Both the position numbers and the translations under genes were made by a program. Below the pieces are notes generated by a model that was given only the letters and a program-made list of their open reading frames with translations, was not told the origin of the DNA and did no database searches. This document shows, in pieces, positions 23,836 through 34,962 of a stretch of DNA of 64,000 nucleotides. Source of the stretch: Dermacentor variabilis (taxonomy: Eukaryota; Arthropoda; Arachnida; Ixodida; Ixodidae); NCBI RefSeq assembly GCF_050947875.1, contig NC_134572.1:117404709-117468708 (forward strand), written 5' to 3'. Every line of letters begins with the position of its first letter. The stretch's first letter is position 1.

Positions 23836-26800
23836 AGTGAGTGAGTGAGTGAATAAACTTTATTGTAGGTCCGGCGAGGACGCGAACTCGTCGCGCACCC
23901 GGCTAGTCCCACGTCGGGACCGGCAGGTCTAGCCCACCGGCCCGGTCGCGGGCACGCTGGACGGCCAGGATTTGCTTTTCTAGAGCGGGGCTACGCAAAA
24001 GCGAGTCCCACTCCTCCTTGATGAACTTGGGGTATGTCGACCCACACTCCCACAACATGTGCGCTAGAGTGGAGGTCTGGCCGCAGGAGGGGCAGGCGTC
24101 GTCGCGATACACGTCCGGGTAAGCCTCGTGGAGAACGGACAGACACGGATACGTACTGGTCTGCAGAAGCCTAAGCGAAACGGCTTGCGCCCTATTCAAC
24201 TTGGGGTGAGGGGGTGGAAAGACCCTTCGAGACATGTAGAAGAATTTAATAAGCTCGTTGTGAGTAGCGGGAGCGTCCCTGTGGCCGTAGGAAGGAGGGG
24301 AGTCGGTGCTTCTTGTAGAGGAAGCGCGGTCGGTGAGGTCACGCGCAGCCTCGTGAGCAGACTCATTGAGGTTCGGGGGAGCACCCTCGACCGACCCTAC
24401 GTGAGCTGGAAACCAGTGGATTGAATGATGCGTGAGAGCATCTCGACTCGAGCTGCTAAGAAGACGAGCAGCTTGCTTGGCGATGCAACCCTTCTGAAAA
24501 GCCCTAACTGCTGTTTTGGAATCGCTATATATCTCGGATCCACGACCGTCTAGCAGAGCGAGGGCGATGGCGGCTTGCTCGGCGACACCGGGGTCTGAAG
24601 TGCGAATGGAGGCGCAGTTGGAAATCTTGCCGCTGGAGTCGACCACAACGATGGCAAAGGTCTTCCCATCGCTGTACTCCGCGGCGTCGACGAAGCCTGC
24701 TCTAATGTCTCGTTGCTTGATCTGTTTGAGGATGGCTGCTGCTCTGGCCTTGCGTCTGCCCTCGTTATGGACGGGATGGACGTTTCGGGGCACAGGGGCC
24801 ACTTCGAACTTGTCTCGAATGCACCTGGGGATCGGGGTACTGACCATCGGGAATCCCGCAGGTTGGTAACCCAGCTCTTCGAGGATGTGTCTACCTGCCG
24901 CTGTGGTGCTCAAGCGAGTGAGTTGCGCGCGTTCTTGGGCTTCGGCAATCTCCTCGGCAGTGTTATGCACCCCCAGCCTAAGGAGATCCTCGGTATGGGT
25001 CCTGATGGGTAGCCCGAGAGCCCTCTTGACCACTTTGCGGATGAGAGCGTTGAGTTTGTCTCGCTCCGCTCTGAGCCAGTTATGCATAGAAATTGTGTAC
25101 GTAAAGTGACATAGTACGAATGCATTGATAAGCCTTAGGAGATTGTTTTCCTTCATTCCTCGGTGCCGGTTTGCTATTCTGCGAACGAGGCGGAAAGCGT
25201 TGTCCGTCTTTGCGATGATCTTGCGGAGAGCCGTTCCGTTCCCGCCGTTGAATTCGACAAACATACCCAGGACCCGAATAACGTCAACCCTGGGTATCAC
25301 CCCCCCGTCACAAGTGCGAAGATTGATGCTGCTTTCGGAGACTGGCTTCCAATCTTTGGGTCTGCCTCCCTTCTCTTTTCTGTAAAGCAGAAGCTCCGAC
25401 TTGGCGGGGGAGCATCGAAGTCCGGTGGGGCGGAGATACTCCTCGATCACGTCTATCGCCTCCTGCATGGATTCTTCGACTCTGCCCTCGCAGCCGCTGG
25501 AGCACCATAAGGTGATGTCGTCGGCGTATATGGTGTGCTTGACCCCCTCTACGCGTGCCAACCTCTCGGAAAGACCAATCATGCAGATGTTGAACAGGGT
25601 GGGTGAGATGACGGCGCCCTGAGGAGTGCCCCGCCCTCCGAGGGGCACATCGTTGGAGCGGAAGTCCCCAATGCGAAGCTTGGCCTTCCTGTCCGTTAGG
25701 AAAGAGCTGACGTAGCTATGGAATCTGGAGCCGAGACCCAGATCTGAAATGGTCTTTACGATGAAGCTATGGAGCACGTTGTCGAAAGCTTTCTCGAGGT
25801 CCAGACCGAGCAAAGCCTTGACGTCTCTGGAACGGCCATCCACAATCTGATGCTTTATTAGGCGCATTGCATCCTGCGTCGAGAGTCCGGCGCGGAAGCC
25901 GATCATGTTGTACGTGTAAACCTCGTTGTCTTCGAGGTACTCGTTGACCCTGTTGAGGACGACGCGCTCCATGACCTTGCCGACGCAGGAGGTTAGAGAA
26001 ATCGGCCTGAGGTTCTCGATGTTCGGGGCCTTGCCGGGCTTGGGAATGAGCACCGTGCAGGCCATCTTCCATTCTGCAGGAACAACGCCGCTATTCCAGG
26101 ACTCGTTGATTTTGTCGGTCAGGAAGACGATCGACGTGTCCTCGAGGTTTCTCAACATTCTGTTGGTGACTCCGTCTGGACCCGGCGCAGACTTGCGGTT
26201 GAGCGCGAAGATGGCCTGTCTAACCTCGGCAATGGAGAAGTCTTCGTCGAGCTCGGGGCGTGGAGGGCCTCGGTAGTCTGGGAGTTGGGTCACTGGATCT
26301 CCGTCGCGACGGACGGGCAAGTACTTCTGTACCAGTTTTGCGACCAGTTCATCGACCGTGTGAGACCTGGTGGCCTCGTGAAGGGCCCTGGCCAACGTAT
26401 GCCTCTGATTTGACTTTGAGCCGCGTTCGTCGAGAAGGTGCTTCAGCATACCCCAGGATTTGCCGTTGCGCATCTGTCCGTCGATGGATTCGCAGAGCTC
26501 GTCCCACTGCTGCTGGCATAGCGCCTCGCAGTGGTCATCGATGACCTTGTTGAGCTCCGAGATCTTTTTTCGGAGTCTGCGACTGAGCCTTTGACCCTTC
26601 CATCGGCGGAGCAGGGCGTTTTTGGCCTCGATCAGGTGGGCAAGTCTGCTGTCCATCCGCTCGACGTCGAGATCGGTTTCCACTTTCTTGGTAGCCGCGG
26701 AAGCGTCGTTCCGGACGCCTTCGCACCATTCTTCGAGGGTGGCGGGTGCCCTGGCTCTGCTGGGTTCTTCGCGAATCTTGCGAAAGTGGTCCCAATCGAT

Positions 26801-27311
26801 GAACGTGGATTCCTTGATCCTACTCCGAGACACCTTGAAGTTGGTCTCGAGAATGTAATGGTCGCTGCCGAACTCCATGGCGGTGTTCTCCCAGCCTACG
26901 TCCTCAACGTTCCTGACGAACGCTAGGTCAGGTGTCGAGTCCCGGGTGACGGAGTTGCCGATGCGAGTAGGAAAATTCTTGTCAGTGACCAGAGTGAGGT
27001 CCATCTCGTTGGCGTCTTGCCACAGGTTGCGCCCCTTGGTAGTGTCGTAGACGTAACCCCAGATGCCGTACGGTGCGTTGAAGTCACCGACGACGACCAG
27101 GGGTCGAGGGCCGGCCAAGTCGGTCGCTTTCTTGAGGATGGTCTTGAACTGCTGGCGCGAGTCCCTGGGGTTGCTATAGATATTGAGGACGAACACGCTG
27201 TTTCTGCGCTGATTGTGGTGTGGTACGTCGAGCAGGATCTCAACCATGACATATTCAATTCTACCACACCCCAGCTTGAGGTCGTGGGTGAGATGAGTCA
27301 GCCTTTTATCA
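23836..27311 (-). mobile_element. I-clade LINE, nearly intact, unit A only
   Basis: A 3.5 kb non-LTR retrotransposon inserted in the 330-bp module: sequence before 23,836 and after 27,311 joins as one continuous copy in unit B near 50,480. The minus strand 3' end has AATAAA at about 23,856 and a (TCAC)n tail. The target-site duplication is short and unclear (a shared attcga/atcga). The 5' end is truncated inside the endonuclease: in-frame coding continues upstream of the first ATG (27,247) back to about 27,311. Its intact long ORF suggests recent insertion. Confidence 0.9.
23903..27247 (-). CDS. LINE ORF2: endonuclease (partial)-RT-RNase H-CCHC
   Basis: An uninterrupted 1,114-codon frame. 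Endonuclease remnant: GDFNAP at 54-59 and SDH at 128-130. RT: PGPDG at 355-359, LDLEKAFD at 482-489, TPQG at 541-544, catalytic YADD at 574-577. RNase H at about 850-975: D853, E890, D908, then AHVG at 948-951. A zinc knuckle C1052-x2-C1055-x7-H1063-x4-C1068 follows. RT plus RNase H in this order is typical of I-group LINEs. The protein would nick DNA and reverse transcribe LINE RNA. The start is an internal methionine of a 5'-truncated copy, so this insertion itself is unlikely to be autonomous, though nothing else in the frame is broken. Confidence 0.93.
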   Translation of the reverse strand: MVEILLDVPHHNQRRNSVFVLNIYSNPRDSRQQFKTILKKATDLAGPRPLVVVGDFNAPYGIWGYVYDTTKGRNLWQDANEMDLTLVTDKNFPTRIGNSVTRDSTPDLAFVRNVEDVGWENTAMEFGSDHYILETNFKVSRSRIKESTFIDWDHFRKIREEPSRARAPATLEEWCEGVRNDASAATKKVETDLDVERMDSRLAHLIEAKNALLRRWKGQRLSRRLRKKISELNKVIDDHCEALCQQQWDELCESIDGQMRNGKSWGMLKHLLDERGSKSNQRHTLARALHEATRSHTVDELVAKLVQKYLPVRRDGDPVTQLPDYRGPPRPELDEDFSIAEVRQAIFALNRKSAPGPDGVTNRMLRNLEDTSIVFLTDKINESWNSGVVPAEWKMACTVLIPKPGKAPNIENLRPISLTSCVGKVMERVVLNRVNEYLEDNEVYTYNMIGFRAGLSTQDAMRLIKHQIVDGRSRDVKALLGLDLEKAFDNVLHSFIVKTISDLGLGSRFHSYVSSFLTDRKAKLRIGDFRSNDVPLGGRGTPQGAVISPTLFNICMIGLSERLARVEGVKHTIYADDITLWCSSGCEGRVEESMQEAIDVIEEYLRPTGLRCSPAKSELLLYRKEKGGRPKDWKPVSESSINLRTCDGGVIPRVDVIRVLGMFVEFNGGNGTALRKIIAKTDNAFRLVRRIANRHRGMKENNLLRLINAFVLCHFTYTISMHNWLRAERDKLNALIRKVVKRALGLPIRTHTEDLLRLGVHNTAEEIAEAQERAQLTRLSTTAAGRHILEELGYQPAGFPMVSTPIPRCIRDKFEVAPVPRNVHPVHNEGRRKARAAAILKQIKQRDIRAGFVDAAEYSDGKTFAIVVVDSSGKISNCASIRTSDPGVAEQAAIALALLDGRGSEIYSDSKTAVRAFQKGCIAKQAARLLSSSSRDALTHHSIHWFPAHVGSVEGAPPNLNESAHEAARDLTDRASSTRSTDSPPSYGHRDAPATHNELIKFFYMSRRVFPPPHPKLNRAQAVSLRLLQTSTYPCLSVLHEAYPDVYRDDACPSCGQTSTLAHMLWECGSTYPKFIKEEWDSLLRSPALEKQILAVQRARDRAGGLDLPVPTWD

Positions 27312-27760
27312 ATCGAAGCACTCTGCTCGGCTCTGGCCAGGTGGTGGGTCTGAATTCTAGAGCTAGATCAGGTGCAGGGGTGTGTGATGGTAGCGCACCC
27401 ACAAAGCCGTTGCAGGAATTTGAATCCGCTAGCCGGTGGGATGACGGTGTGCGTCCTCGGCCTCGTAAGTGACCAGGATCCAGGTGCGCTGTCGCTGGCC
27501 AGACGTGCTTGGCAGAATGCCGAGTGCGGCTCAGCTTCAATCCAGCCCAGACCGACAGTTGGGTTACCGCCACGGTGACGCGATGGACTGGTGTTGATGT
27601 CCCACTGTCAACCTTCCTATTCTTTTTTCTTCTTTTTGTTTTAAGCAATACATGTTATTTTATAGTCTCGGTACCGGAGTGAAAGAAATAGTAAAGTTGA
27701 GGTTCACTTTTCCATTCGCGCAAAAATAACGCTTCTCTTCTATTTTTCTTTTTTTTTTAA
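27312..27760 (-). repeat. right inverted-repeat arm, outer end, unit A
   Basis: Reverse complement of 12,595-12,990. The module ends gttgatgtcccactg near 27,600, and homology to the left arm continues outward through a ctcggtaccgg...gtgaaagaaatagta block to about 27,760, then stops. Same structure in unit B at 50,480-50,900. Confidence 0.7.
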
Positions 27761-28039
27761 ATGTTCAGTTCTGGTTAAATACCATCAGTTATTCGCGCGT
27801 ATAACCTACTCAGTGAATATGCTATATGCTATTTTTGAAAGGTTCTGTTTATCTTGAAACAAAAAGAAGACAACCACCCGGTTGGTTTCGCAACTATAGT
27901 TGCGGAAATACCATTTGCTGCCATAGCGCGAGAGCCCCCTGCGTTACCTTTTAGGTGAAGGCGTTTACTATTCATCACTATCTTGGAACTCGTCGAGGTT
28001 GTTCAAGGTTGTTCCGTGGCGTTCCGCTGCATTAGCGCA

Positions 28040-28215
28040 AGTTCGCGATTTTCATGCCCAGTGATGCATGGCGGCCACATTTTGATGGGGACGAGATGCA
28101 AATGTGCTTAAAATATGTGTGCTTAGAAACAATATCAGGTGGCCAAATTTATTCCGCAGGCCTCGACCGGGGCATCCATCCCGCATAATTAGAATACGGC
28201 GCTACAGCGTTAAGG
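28040..28215 (+). mobile_element. Ruka-like SINE, degenerate (shared by both units)
   Basis: A decayed tRNA-derived SINE. It keeps a B-box-like region (gcgattttcatgcccag), a gcggccacattttgatggggacga block and the later gtggccaaattt...catcc block in the same order as the better Ruka-like copies at 37.6 and 59.5 kb. The unit-B counterpart is at 51,200-51,382, so it predates the duplication. Confidence 0.6.
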
Positions 28216-30134
28216 CAGAAATAAAACGCGATCACGAGCGCAGACGATGAAGCGCTTCAATCGACTGATTTACAAGGAAAGAACACAGCGGCAGTGATAT
28301 ACCGCTAGCCTCATCGACACCATTAATCATACCTTATAACCCTTAGTATACATGTGTAACATTGGCAGGTCTAATACCGTGAATGAATAGATCACCAAAC
28401 ATCTTCAAAAAAATTTTTTTTGATCAGAATGAGTACACGGAACCCGTGATCAGTCTGTGCACACTGACTGTGCTGGATGTGAAACGCTCGCAATGGCGCA
28501 CAATCAGTTACTCAGATTAGTTAGTGTCGGAATCGAAGCATTGGAGCCGAAATTGAACCATTGAATGCGCCGTGAAACTCGCGAATTGTAGCGGAAACAG
28601 GAACGCATAGAAGCATTGGTCAAAATCGCTCAAACACCATTCGTACTCTGCTTATTGCACTACAATCCAAAACGCCCTTGAACAGCTGGAATTTTATGCC
28701 GAATATCCAGACGGGTGCAAGACCAGTGGTGTGTGATATTTATCGGTGACACGTTTTGCTGAAGAGGTCGTTGGTACGTAATTTCATTCTGCGGCCGTAG
28801 TATGGTGCCACTGCTGGAGTCCACACTAAAGTCGAAACATTGAAGCACCACGAATGCGGTATTATTTCGCGAAGTTCGTAATCTTTTAGTGTTTGACGTA
28901 TTCGTACAGAAGTATGCGATGAGTGCATCACTCGACATGCATGTGCATCATTTACTTCGTAATTTACGTCATTTTATTAACACAATACATTTTATGACAA
29001 TCCACGTGACTACGCTTGTGGATAAACGCAGAAAGTGACTGAAATGTAAGAAATGAAACAAAAGGTGAACACGGAAGCGAAAGAAACAAGTGAGGAGTCT
29101 GTGAAAACACGATCTCTGGACTTTACAGGAAAGAAAAAACCTTGGTTTTGGTTCTGCATCCGTCACTACAGTCGACAAAGGGTGAGTTGTGCAGTCTGGA
29201 TATATGCTACGCGGGCATGTGACGGCTGCGGCAATAACGAGCTCCTGGCCGGCCATGCAGTGGCATTCTCTGTTCCCTATGTCTCATGCCGTTGTCGTTT
29301 CGTCAAGCGCTCGTGCAGGTCGTTAGTCATGGACGACCGACGGGACGCACTGATCTTTGAAGGTATTCCGTTTGTGGTATTATTGTAAGCATCCACCTAC
29401 ACTGGACATGTCCATTTCGCCCGCTGTTGAAGTGCTGATTGGCTGAGTGCGCCTGTCTCTTTCTGACGCGTATCCCAGCCCAGTCAATCAAAACATCATC
29501 AGGAAATGAAACAGACATGTCCACTAAGTGGACACTTACAGGATACCCCCTAGGACGCGCTTCGCGCTCTTACTTTTCCCTAACAACGGTGCGTATCCGC
29601 CTAATCACGCCGGACACCCGAAAGCTTTGACCTCGCATTATGCACAACACATTTGGTCAGTCACATAGCGCTAGGCCTTGTCAGCGCTGGGGTTTATCAC
29701 GGAGGAACAATTCAACGCAGTGCGCGCAGGTATGGATCACTGCTTCGGCAAAACGAGTTCAAATAGAGACGGTCCCACATAACTTGAGCCAAGAATTTAA
29801 GAATGAAAGGTGTGTCGGAAGCGAACTGAACCGAACGCATACTATTCACAATAGCCTATAGTGACTCAGACAATTTGTTTGTTGTCCCCTATAACTCACT
29901 AATTAAGTTTATTTACCCAACTTATTAATTATTGGCTGAGGACCCCAAGTATGATACGCAGACACAAGAGCACCTTCAGCAACCACTGATCGAATTGTTT
30001 CCTTTGCGATACGTCCCACGGGGTCCTTTTCTTCCGGGTTGCGAAGAAAGCCCACGAAATATGAAAGAAAAGCCACGTGACGTAGCGTTTGCGCAGTGGT
30101 ATTGCGCTGCTCTCAAGCGTGCGTTCGGTGAACA
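28216..30134. other. duplicated non-coding sequence
   Basis: Collinear with 51,383-53,290 of unit B, at roughly 85-90% identity by eye. No domain is recognised. Open frames near 29,050-29,390 are partly shared with unit B but carry no recognised signal. Confidence 0.5.
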
Positions 30135-31734
30135 AGGTCGGCTGCATCGTGACTGGCGACGAGGAAGCGGCAGCGCGTTCTTTATCTCATCGGCCGCGCT
30201 TGGCCAGCAGCGTAGAGGTTCCCACAATGTAATTATTGTATGAAACTCTATGACCAGCAGCATGCATTTCCGCCGTCTTCCGACGAGAGCCGACCTTGTT
30301 CAATGAACGCATGCTTGACAGCAGCACGATACCACTGCGCAAGCGCTCCGTCACGTGTCTTTTTTTCATATTTCGCGGGCTTTCTTTGCAACCTCGAAAG
30401 AAGGACTACGTGAGTCCTACCATAAAGGAAACAACTCGATCGGTGGTCTCTGAAAGTGCTCTACAAATTTCCGTATCATATTTGGAGTCCTCCGCGAATA
30501 ATTAAAGGTTGGGTAATTAAACTTAATTAGTGAGTTATGGGGAGAACGAAAAATATTCTGAGTTACTGAGGCCATTGCGAATAGAACACGTTCGGTTCAA
30601 TTCGCTTGCGCCGCACCTTTCGATTTTAAATTCTTGGCTCAAATTATATGGGACATCCTGTCCAAGGAGGAACTTTGTATGCGACTCGTATGTTCGAGTA
30701 CAGTGAAGAAGACGAAAAAGCAGATTTCCGTCAATCCTCCGGCTCTGAATTCATTTAACGCAGCCAAATTGCATGCATACCAAGATGTGTATAAGGGCGC
30801 CTGGTTAGGTTGCGGGAGGGGCATGATTCTATCTCCACCGCCAGACACACAGCGGAATAAAATACGGATACGAGGGCCCCCGTCCTAGAGTCCGGCTTTC
30901 TAGAAATGCGTTGCTCGGGAGAGGTTCGCACAGACCGCTACGTTTGGTGTGGAAGAACTAAGGCAAACAAAAGCACAACTGAAGCACCATGCAAACGAAA
31001 GCTCTGAACGCACAAGAACAGCTTCTCCTTTTCATTGTGCACAACGTCGTCATTGTCTGCTACAGCGTTTCCTGCGGTGGTCTCCGAAGTCACCCTTGAC
31101 TTCCGCACCAAGTGGCCATGAACGCAATTATCAAAGTGGAAAAAAAAGAGTTAGTTTGCTGATGGAGCTTTTTGTGCCGAGTTCTTTTCGTACTAGTCTG
31201 TTCCTCGCAGTCACGTGGGCTACCACGGTATAGAGGCCAATGGAAACTCGCGTCCGCGAGATATAGCCGTGCTCTAAAGTAAGGAATTTTTTCGCCCTCT
31301 CGCTTAAAGTTGCTTGGAACTAAAGTTCAACGCAGAACATTTCACAGGCTTGTAAAGCCGCTCATGCGGTTTTACATACATATGAAGCTAACAGGTAATG
31401 AAGCAAGAGAAAGTATTAGAGAGTTCATCATTGCCACACAATGTCTGATGTCATGCCTGTATAATAGCTACCCTCGAAACTTACCCTCCTTGTCTACTGC
31501 ACTGTCTTAAAAATCTCGTAAGTTTCTTAAAATTGCCAGATGATATTAAGGTTACTCAGACGCCTGCACGGTGACCCACTGAAAGCCCACTGAAACACTG
31601 TACAACGATCGAAGTGGTGATTTCGTCCCTTGGTCATCGGTCGCTTGCGTTCTTCAAGTTCCTATTATATAGGGTATGTATATTCTAAATCCGGTTGGTC
31701 AAATGTTTGGGCGCTGCTGGGTTTCCTGCCCCCG

Positions 31735-31827
<93 letters not shown>

Positions 31828-33330
31828 TTTCGTCTTTACGAAGCGTGGGTTCCCTTTCCCGCAATGTCCTGCGCGTAAATTCTCTCAGCGGCTTCGCTCC
31901 ACAAGTGATGCGGTGTTCGTGCATCATCAGGCAAATGCTCTAGCACCTTTACTTTTATTGGTTTAATAATACGACGTGCACCACCTATAAGCAAATAAAA
32001 GCAACGTTCTCGACGCCCAAATTCACATTGAGCTTCAAATGCTAATGCCTGATCATAAACTATGCGGTACTCAGATGTAGCGATATAACGAAGCGACGTC
32101 AGTTATCCACGTTCGTTAACATCGTTTCCTAAACGGTATATGCGCGCTGTCTTTGATAGCGTGGTTCGTTAATCGGCGACTTCGCTTGCCTGCACTCTCA
32201 TCCGTATTGAAGGTTCTTCCTCATTGTTGTGTGCTGAATATAAGAATAAAATGATGCTCATCACGCACATCTGACTTTCTTCCTCCGGCGACGCCATGGA
32301 ATGGCCATGACTTGCGTCACGTTTTGCACATTAACACTTTTTCCGGTAAGGGGGCTATTAGGCTTCGTCGGTGTCGCATTATGCTTGATTTATAGTGCCA
32401 GTGCCTCGAGAAGGATAGAAATGACACAACATAAGAACTGTACACGCAAACGCTCGCGTTTTATCCTTTTTATCTCATATATAATTTTTGCGCTGTAAGA
32501 CCCGAGGTGTTCGAATGCTAGAATTTCCGAGTAGAATCGAATACACGCTGAGTACGTGACGTTAAAAAAAGAAGGAAGTCGGCTTATTATACTGCCTGAT
32601 GCGCGTAATGCAGTCTACAACCCCTATGTCGAAAAATACCGTATGCCCCATGTGTCCTGTCTCCATAATCATATACGAGATTGCATGTATGATATCCCAC
32701 ATAAACCCATACGATTGTACAGACTTATGGCACGAGGCACATGGGAGCTTTCCAAGGGGATGGACTTCCCGTCAAATGAGAAGCTTTTAAATGAGAAACC
32801 ACTAAAAGGCGACGGTACCTGGTGGTAATTACGGTAATGAAACACGGTGAGCTCTTCCAAAAAATAAAGCAGTTTTGACTAAATCAATAAAAGAAATTCG
32901 CAGTCCCTCTAAAGGCGAGGCATCGTCAGTTGATTGACTGGAAACATTGAATAGGAACTCGTCTCTCCGAAAAAACCGCGGCTCCCCTGCACGCTCCCCC
33001 TGCAAGGTCCATCGTTCGAAATGGTCACCGCTTGCATCTGAATTTCTTTCCCTGTAAAATATAATAAAGTGTCGTCTATCCGAATACAAAAAAGAAAAAA
33101 AGAATATTCGACAACTTCGAATAGCGAATACGATCGAGCCGAATAACAAGCACTATTCGATTTGTATTCGAAATTTCGAAGGTTCAGACACCCCTACTTT
33201 AAATAATCGAAAGCATTTCGCGTCGGTCGTAACGTATATTGGTGCATACTCATGCATGCATCATCTATACATGAATGCATACGTGCATACAGCATAGTGT
33301 AGCATCATGCCGCTATTATGATTCGTCCTC
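30135..33330. other. 3.2 kb block absent from unit B
   Basis: Unit B passes directly from the counterpart of 30,134 to that of 33,335 (at about 53,295). The block contains a (TC)n tract and no recognised gene. Bases 30,225-30,600 partly repeat the region 29,930-30,140 (a cgtcacgt...catatttcg block and a gagttatgggg end), hinting at an internal duplication. Either unit A gained it or unit B lost it. Confidence 0.6.
31738..31823. repeat. (TC)n microsatellite
   Basis: About 43 CT units without interruption. Open frames of repeated S-L or R-E across it are artefacts of the repeat. Confidence 0.97.
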
Positions 33331-33712
33331 ATCGCGAATATATCAGCATGTTAAGCGGGTATGTGGTCGCGGTGGAGTTTCTATACATCTATGTCAGTGA
33401 CACCTATAGGATTTTCACAAAGCAAAGATAGGGCGGGATAATATGTAACGCTTCTATTCAGATGCCATTATTTCACGCACTTCTTCGGTGGATCAAGTGG
33501 CGGCTGCGATCGGCTGGCCGTGAACGGTAGTTTACAAGAAAGGAATAGATTTGAGCGAAAGGAATTCAAACATATACGGGCCTGTTATTTGTTATCAGGC
33601 AATAACCTTCTGGCTCGTGCCTGGTACGAAATAGACCGCCGATTTCGTTAGGACAGATCGCCTGTTCGATCTTATAAGCTTGGCCATAAATAGTACATTG
33701 GAACCGCGACTT

Positions 33713-33794
33713 CAGACGGGACGTAAGACGAGTAAGCGGACAAGACGAGCGGTACCGCTCGCTCTGTCCACTTCCTTCTTTTACGTCCCGTCTG
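33713..33794. repeat. 82-bp near-perfect palindrome, copy 1
   Basis: Begins cagacgggacgtaa and ends ttacgtcccgtctg, centred exactly on GGTACC at 33,751-33,756. Inner arms (gacgagc / gctcg) also pair. It would fold into one long hairpin. Confidence 0.85.
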
Positions 33795-34321
33795 GTTCAG
33801 TAGGGGTGTCTGGTTCAGATATCCCTACTTCAAATAATCGAAAGCATTTCGCGCCGTCATCATGTATGCTCGTGCATACTCATGCATCATGTGTACACGA
33901 ATGCATACATCATAGTGTAGCATCATGCAGCTGGTCTTATTCGTACTCCTCACAAATATATCAGCATATTAAGCGGGTGCGATCGCGGTGGAGTATCTAT
34001 ACATGCATGTCAGTAAGAGCTATAGCATTTTCACAAAGCAAAACTACTGCGGGATAATATGTAACGCTTCTATTCACATGCTATTAGTTCACGCACTTTT
34101 TCAGTGGACCAAGTGGCGGCCGGGATAGGCTGGCCGTGAACGGTAGTTGATAAGAAAGGAATAGATTCCAGCAAAAGGAATTCATACATATACGGGTCTG
34201 TTATTTGTTATCCGGCAGTAACCTTCTGGCTCGTGGCTGGTGCGAAATAGACCGCCGATTTCGTTAGGACACATTGCCTGTACGATCTTTGACCATAAAT
34301 AGTGGATTGGGACAGCGACTT

Positions 34322-34403
34322 CAGACGAGACGTAAGACGAGTAAGTGTACAGGACGAGCGGTACTGCTCGTCCTGTCCACTTTATCGTTTTACCTCCCGT
34401 CTG
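34322..34403. repeat. 82-bp palindrome, copy 2
   Basis: Second copy at the same place in the second direct repeat. The centre is GGTACTG, so one base pair at the dyad is lost. Compensating changes are present in parts of the arms (aggacgagcgg / ctgctcgtcct). Confidence 0.8.
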
Positions 34404-34679
34404 AAGACGCGGTTCTTCTTTAAACATGTCGGACCAACAGGCCCAAAGTTCTCCCCTCGTAAATAGTGCACTTTTTGCATTGCTTTACCGCCCGACAGAC
34501 CGCTGTTCGTGCAAGCCTCTGCGAGAGCCGAGAGTTTAAGCGAGAACTCGGGCTCAAAATCGTGGATGCCACCCGGATAGTCAATACGTGGTCACAAAGA
34601 GACGTGCAGCGGCCGTTGACAAGCACTCCCGCATATTTGCGCTCCAAGCGGCAGCAAAGGCCTGTCGCAGTGTGCTCAC

Positions 34680-34962
34680 CCATGGCGCCTGCGAGGTCGT
34701 CGGAGACCTTGCCGAGGACCATGGCGAAGGCCTGCTCCATGCTACCCTCCGCGGTCTTGTTGAGCACGCCCTGCCAGAAGTGCGCTTCCACCTGGCGGCC
34801 CTCGAGTAGGCTGGCGGCGCGCACCTCGTTGGACAGAATTACCACCGCCGACAGCAGCAGCAGCAAGAGCAGCGACGAAGTCGCGCCGCAGATGCGCACA
34901 CCGCGCTCAGTATCGTCGCCCGTCTTGGTCACGTGCCGGTAGCTGAACACTTGCGCGTTCTC
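34680..34962 (-). CDS. candidate membrane-protein exon, unit A copy
   Basis: A 283-bp candidate exon on the minus strand, bordered by an acceptor-like ...ggctatag before 34,962 and a donor-like G|GTGAGC after 34,680. The frame is phase 0 at the start and phase 1 at the end. The translation begins ENAQVF, has one strongly hydrophobic run (about seven leucines, then SAVVIL), and ends KVSDDLAGAMG. A hydrophobic helix with basic residues before it is compatible with a membrane anchor. No family is recognised. The unit-B copy differs at 8 bases (6 amino-acid changes, mostly conservative). Flanks differ about four times more, which supports coding. Because 283 is not a multiple of 3, both copies could not be joined in one transcript without a frameshift. 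Confidence 0.6.

Larger units (their letters stand above)
33181..34404. repeat. two direct repeats of about 0.6 kb
   Basis: 33,181-33,795 and 33,811-34,404 are direct copies, starting with ccctactt(t/c)aaataatcgaaagcatttcgcg and ending with the same 82-bp palindrome. Unit B has only one copy of this segment (53,295-53,750). The extra copy is therefore a tandem duplication in unit A or a deletion in unit B. Confidence 0.8.

Noticed and set aside
24128..26926. Several 80-150-codon frames opposite the I-clade LINE ORF
   Set aside because: They are antisense shadows of one 1,114-codon frame with clear RT, RNase H and zinc-knuckle motifs.
29050..29390. 111-codon plus-strand frame in the duplicated region
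   Set aside because: It is only partly retained in unit B, has no domain and no splice context.
31630..31966. Open frames of Ser-Leu or Arg-Glu repeats
   Set aside because: These are translations of a (TC)n microsatellite.
34466..34942. 158-codon plus-strand frame opposite the candidate exon
   Set aside because: The minus strand has splice-like borders and a hydrophobic segment, whereas this frame is merely the complement. It is extended in unit B (53,698-54,276), but with different flanks.
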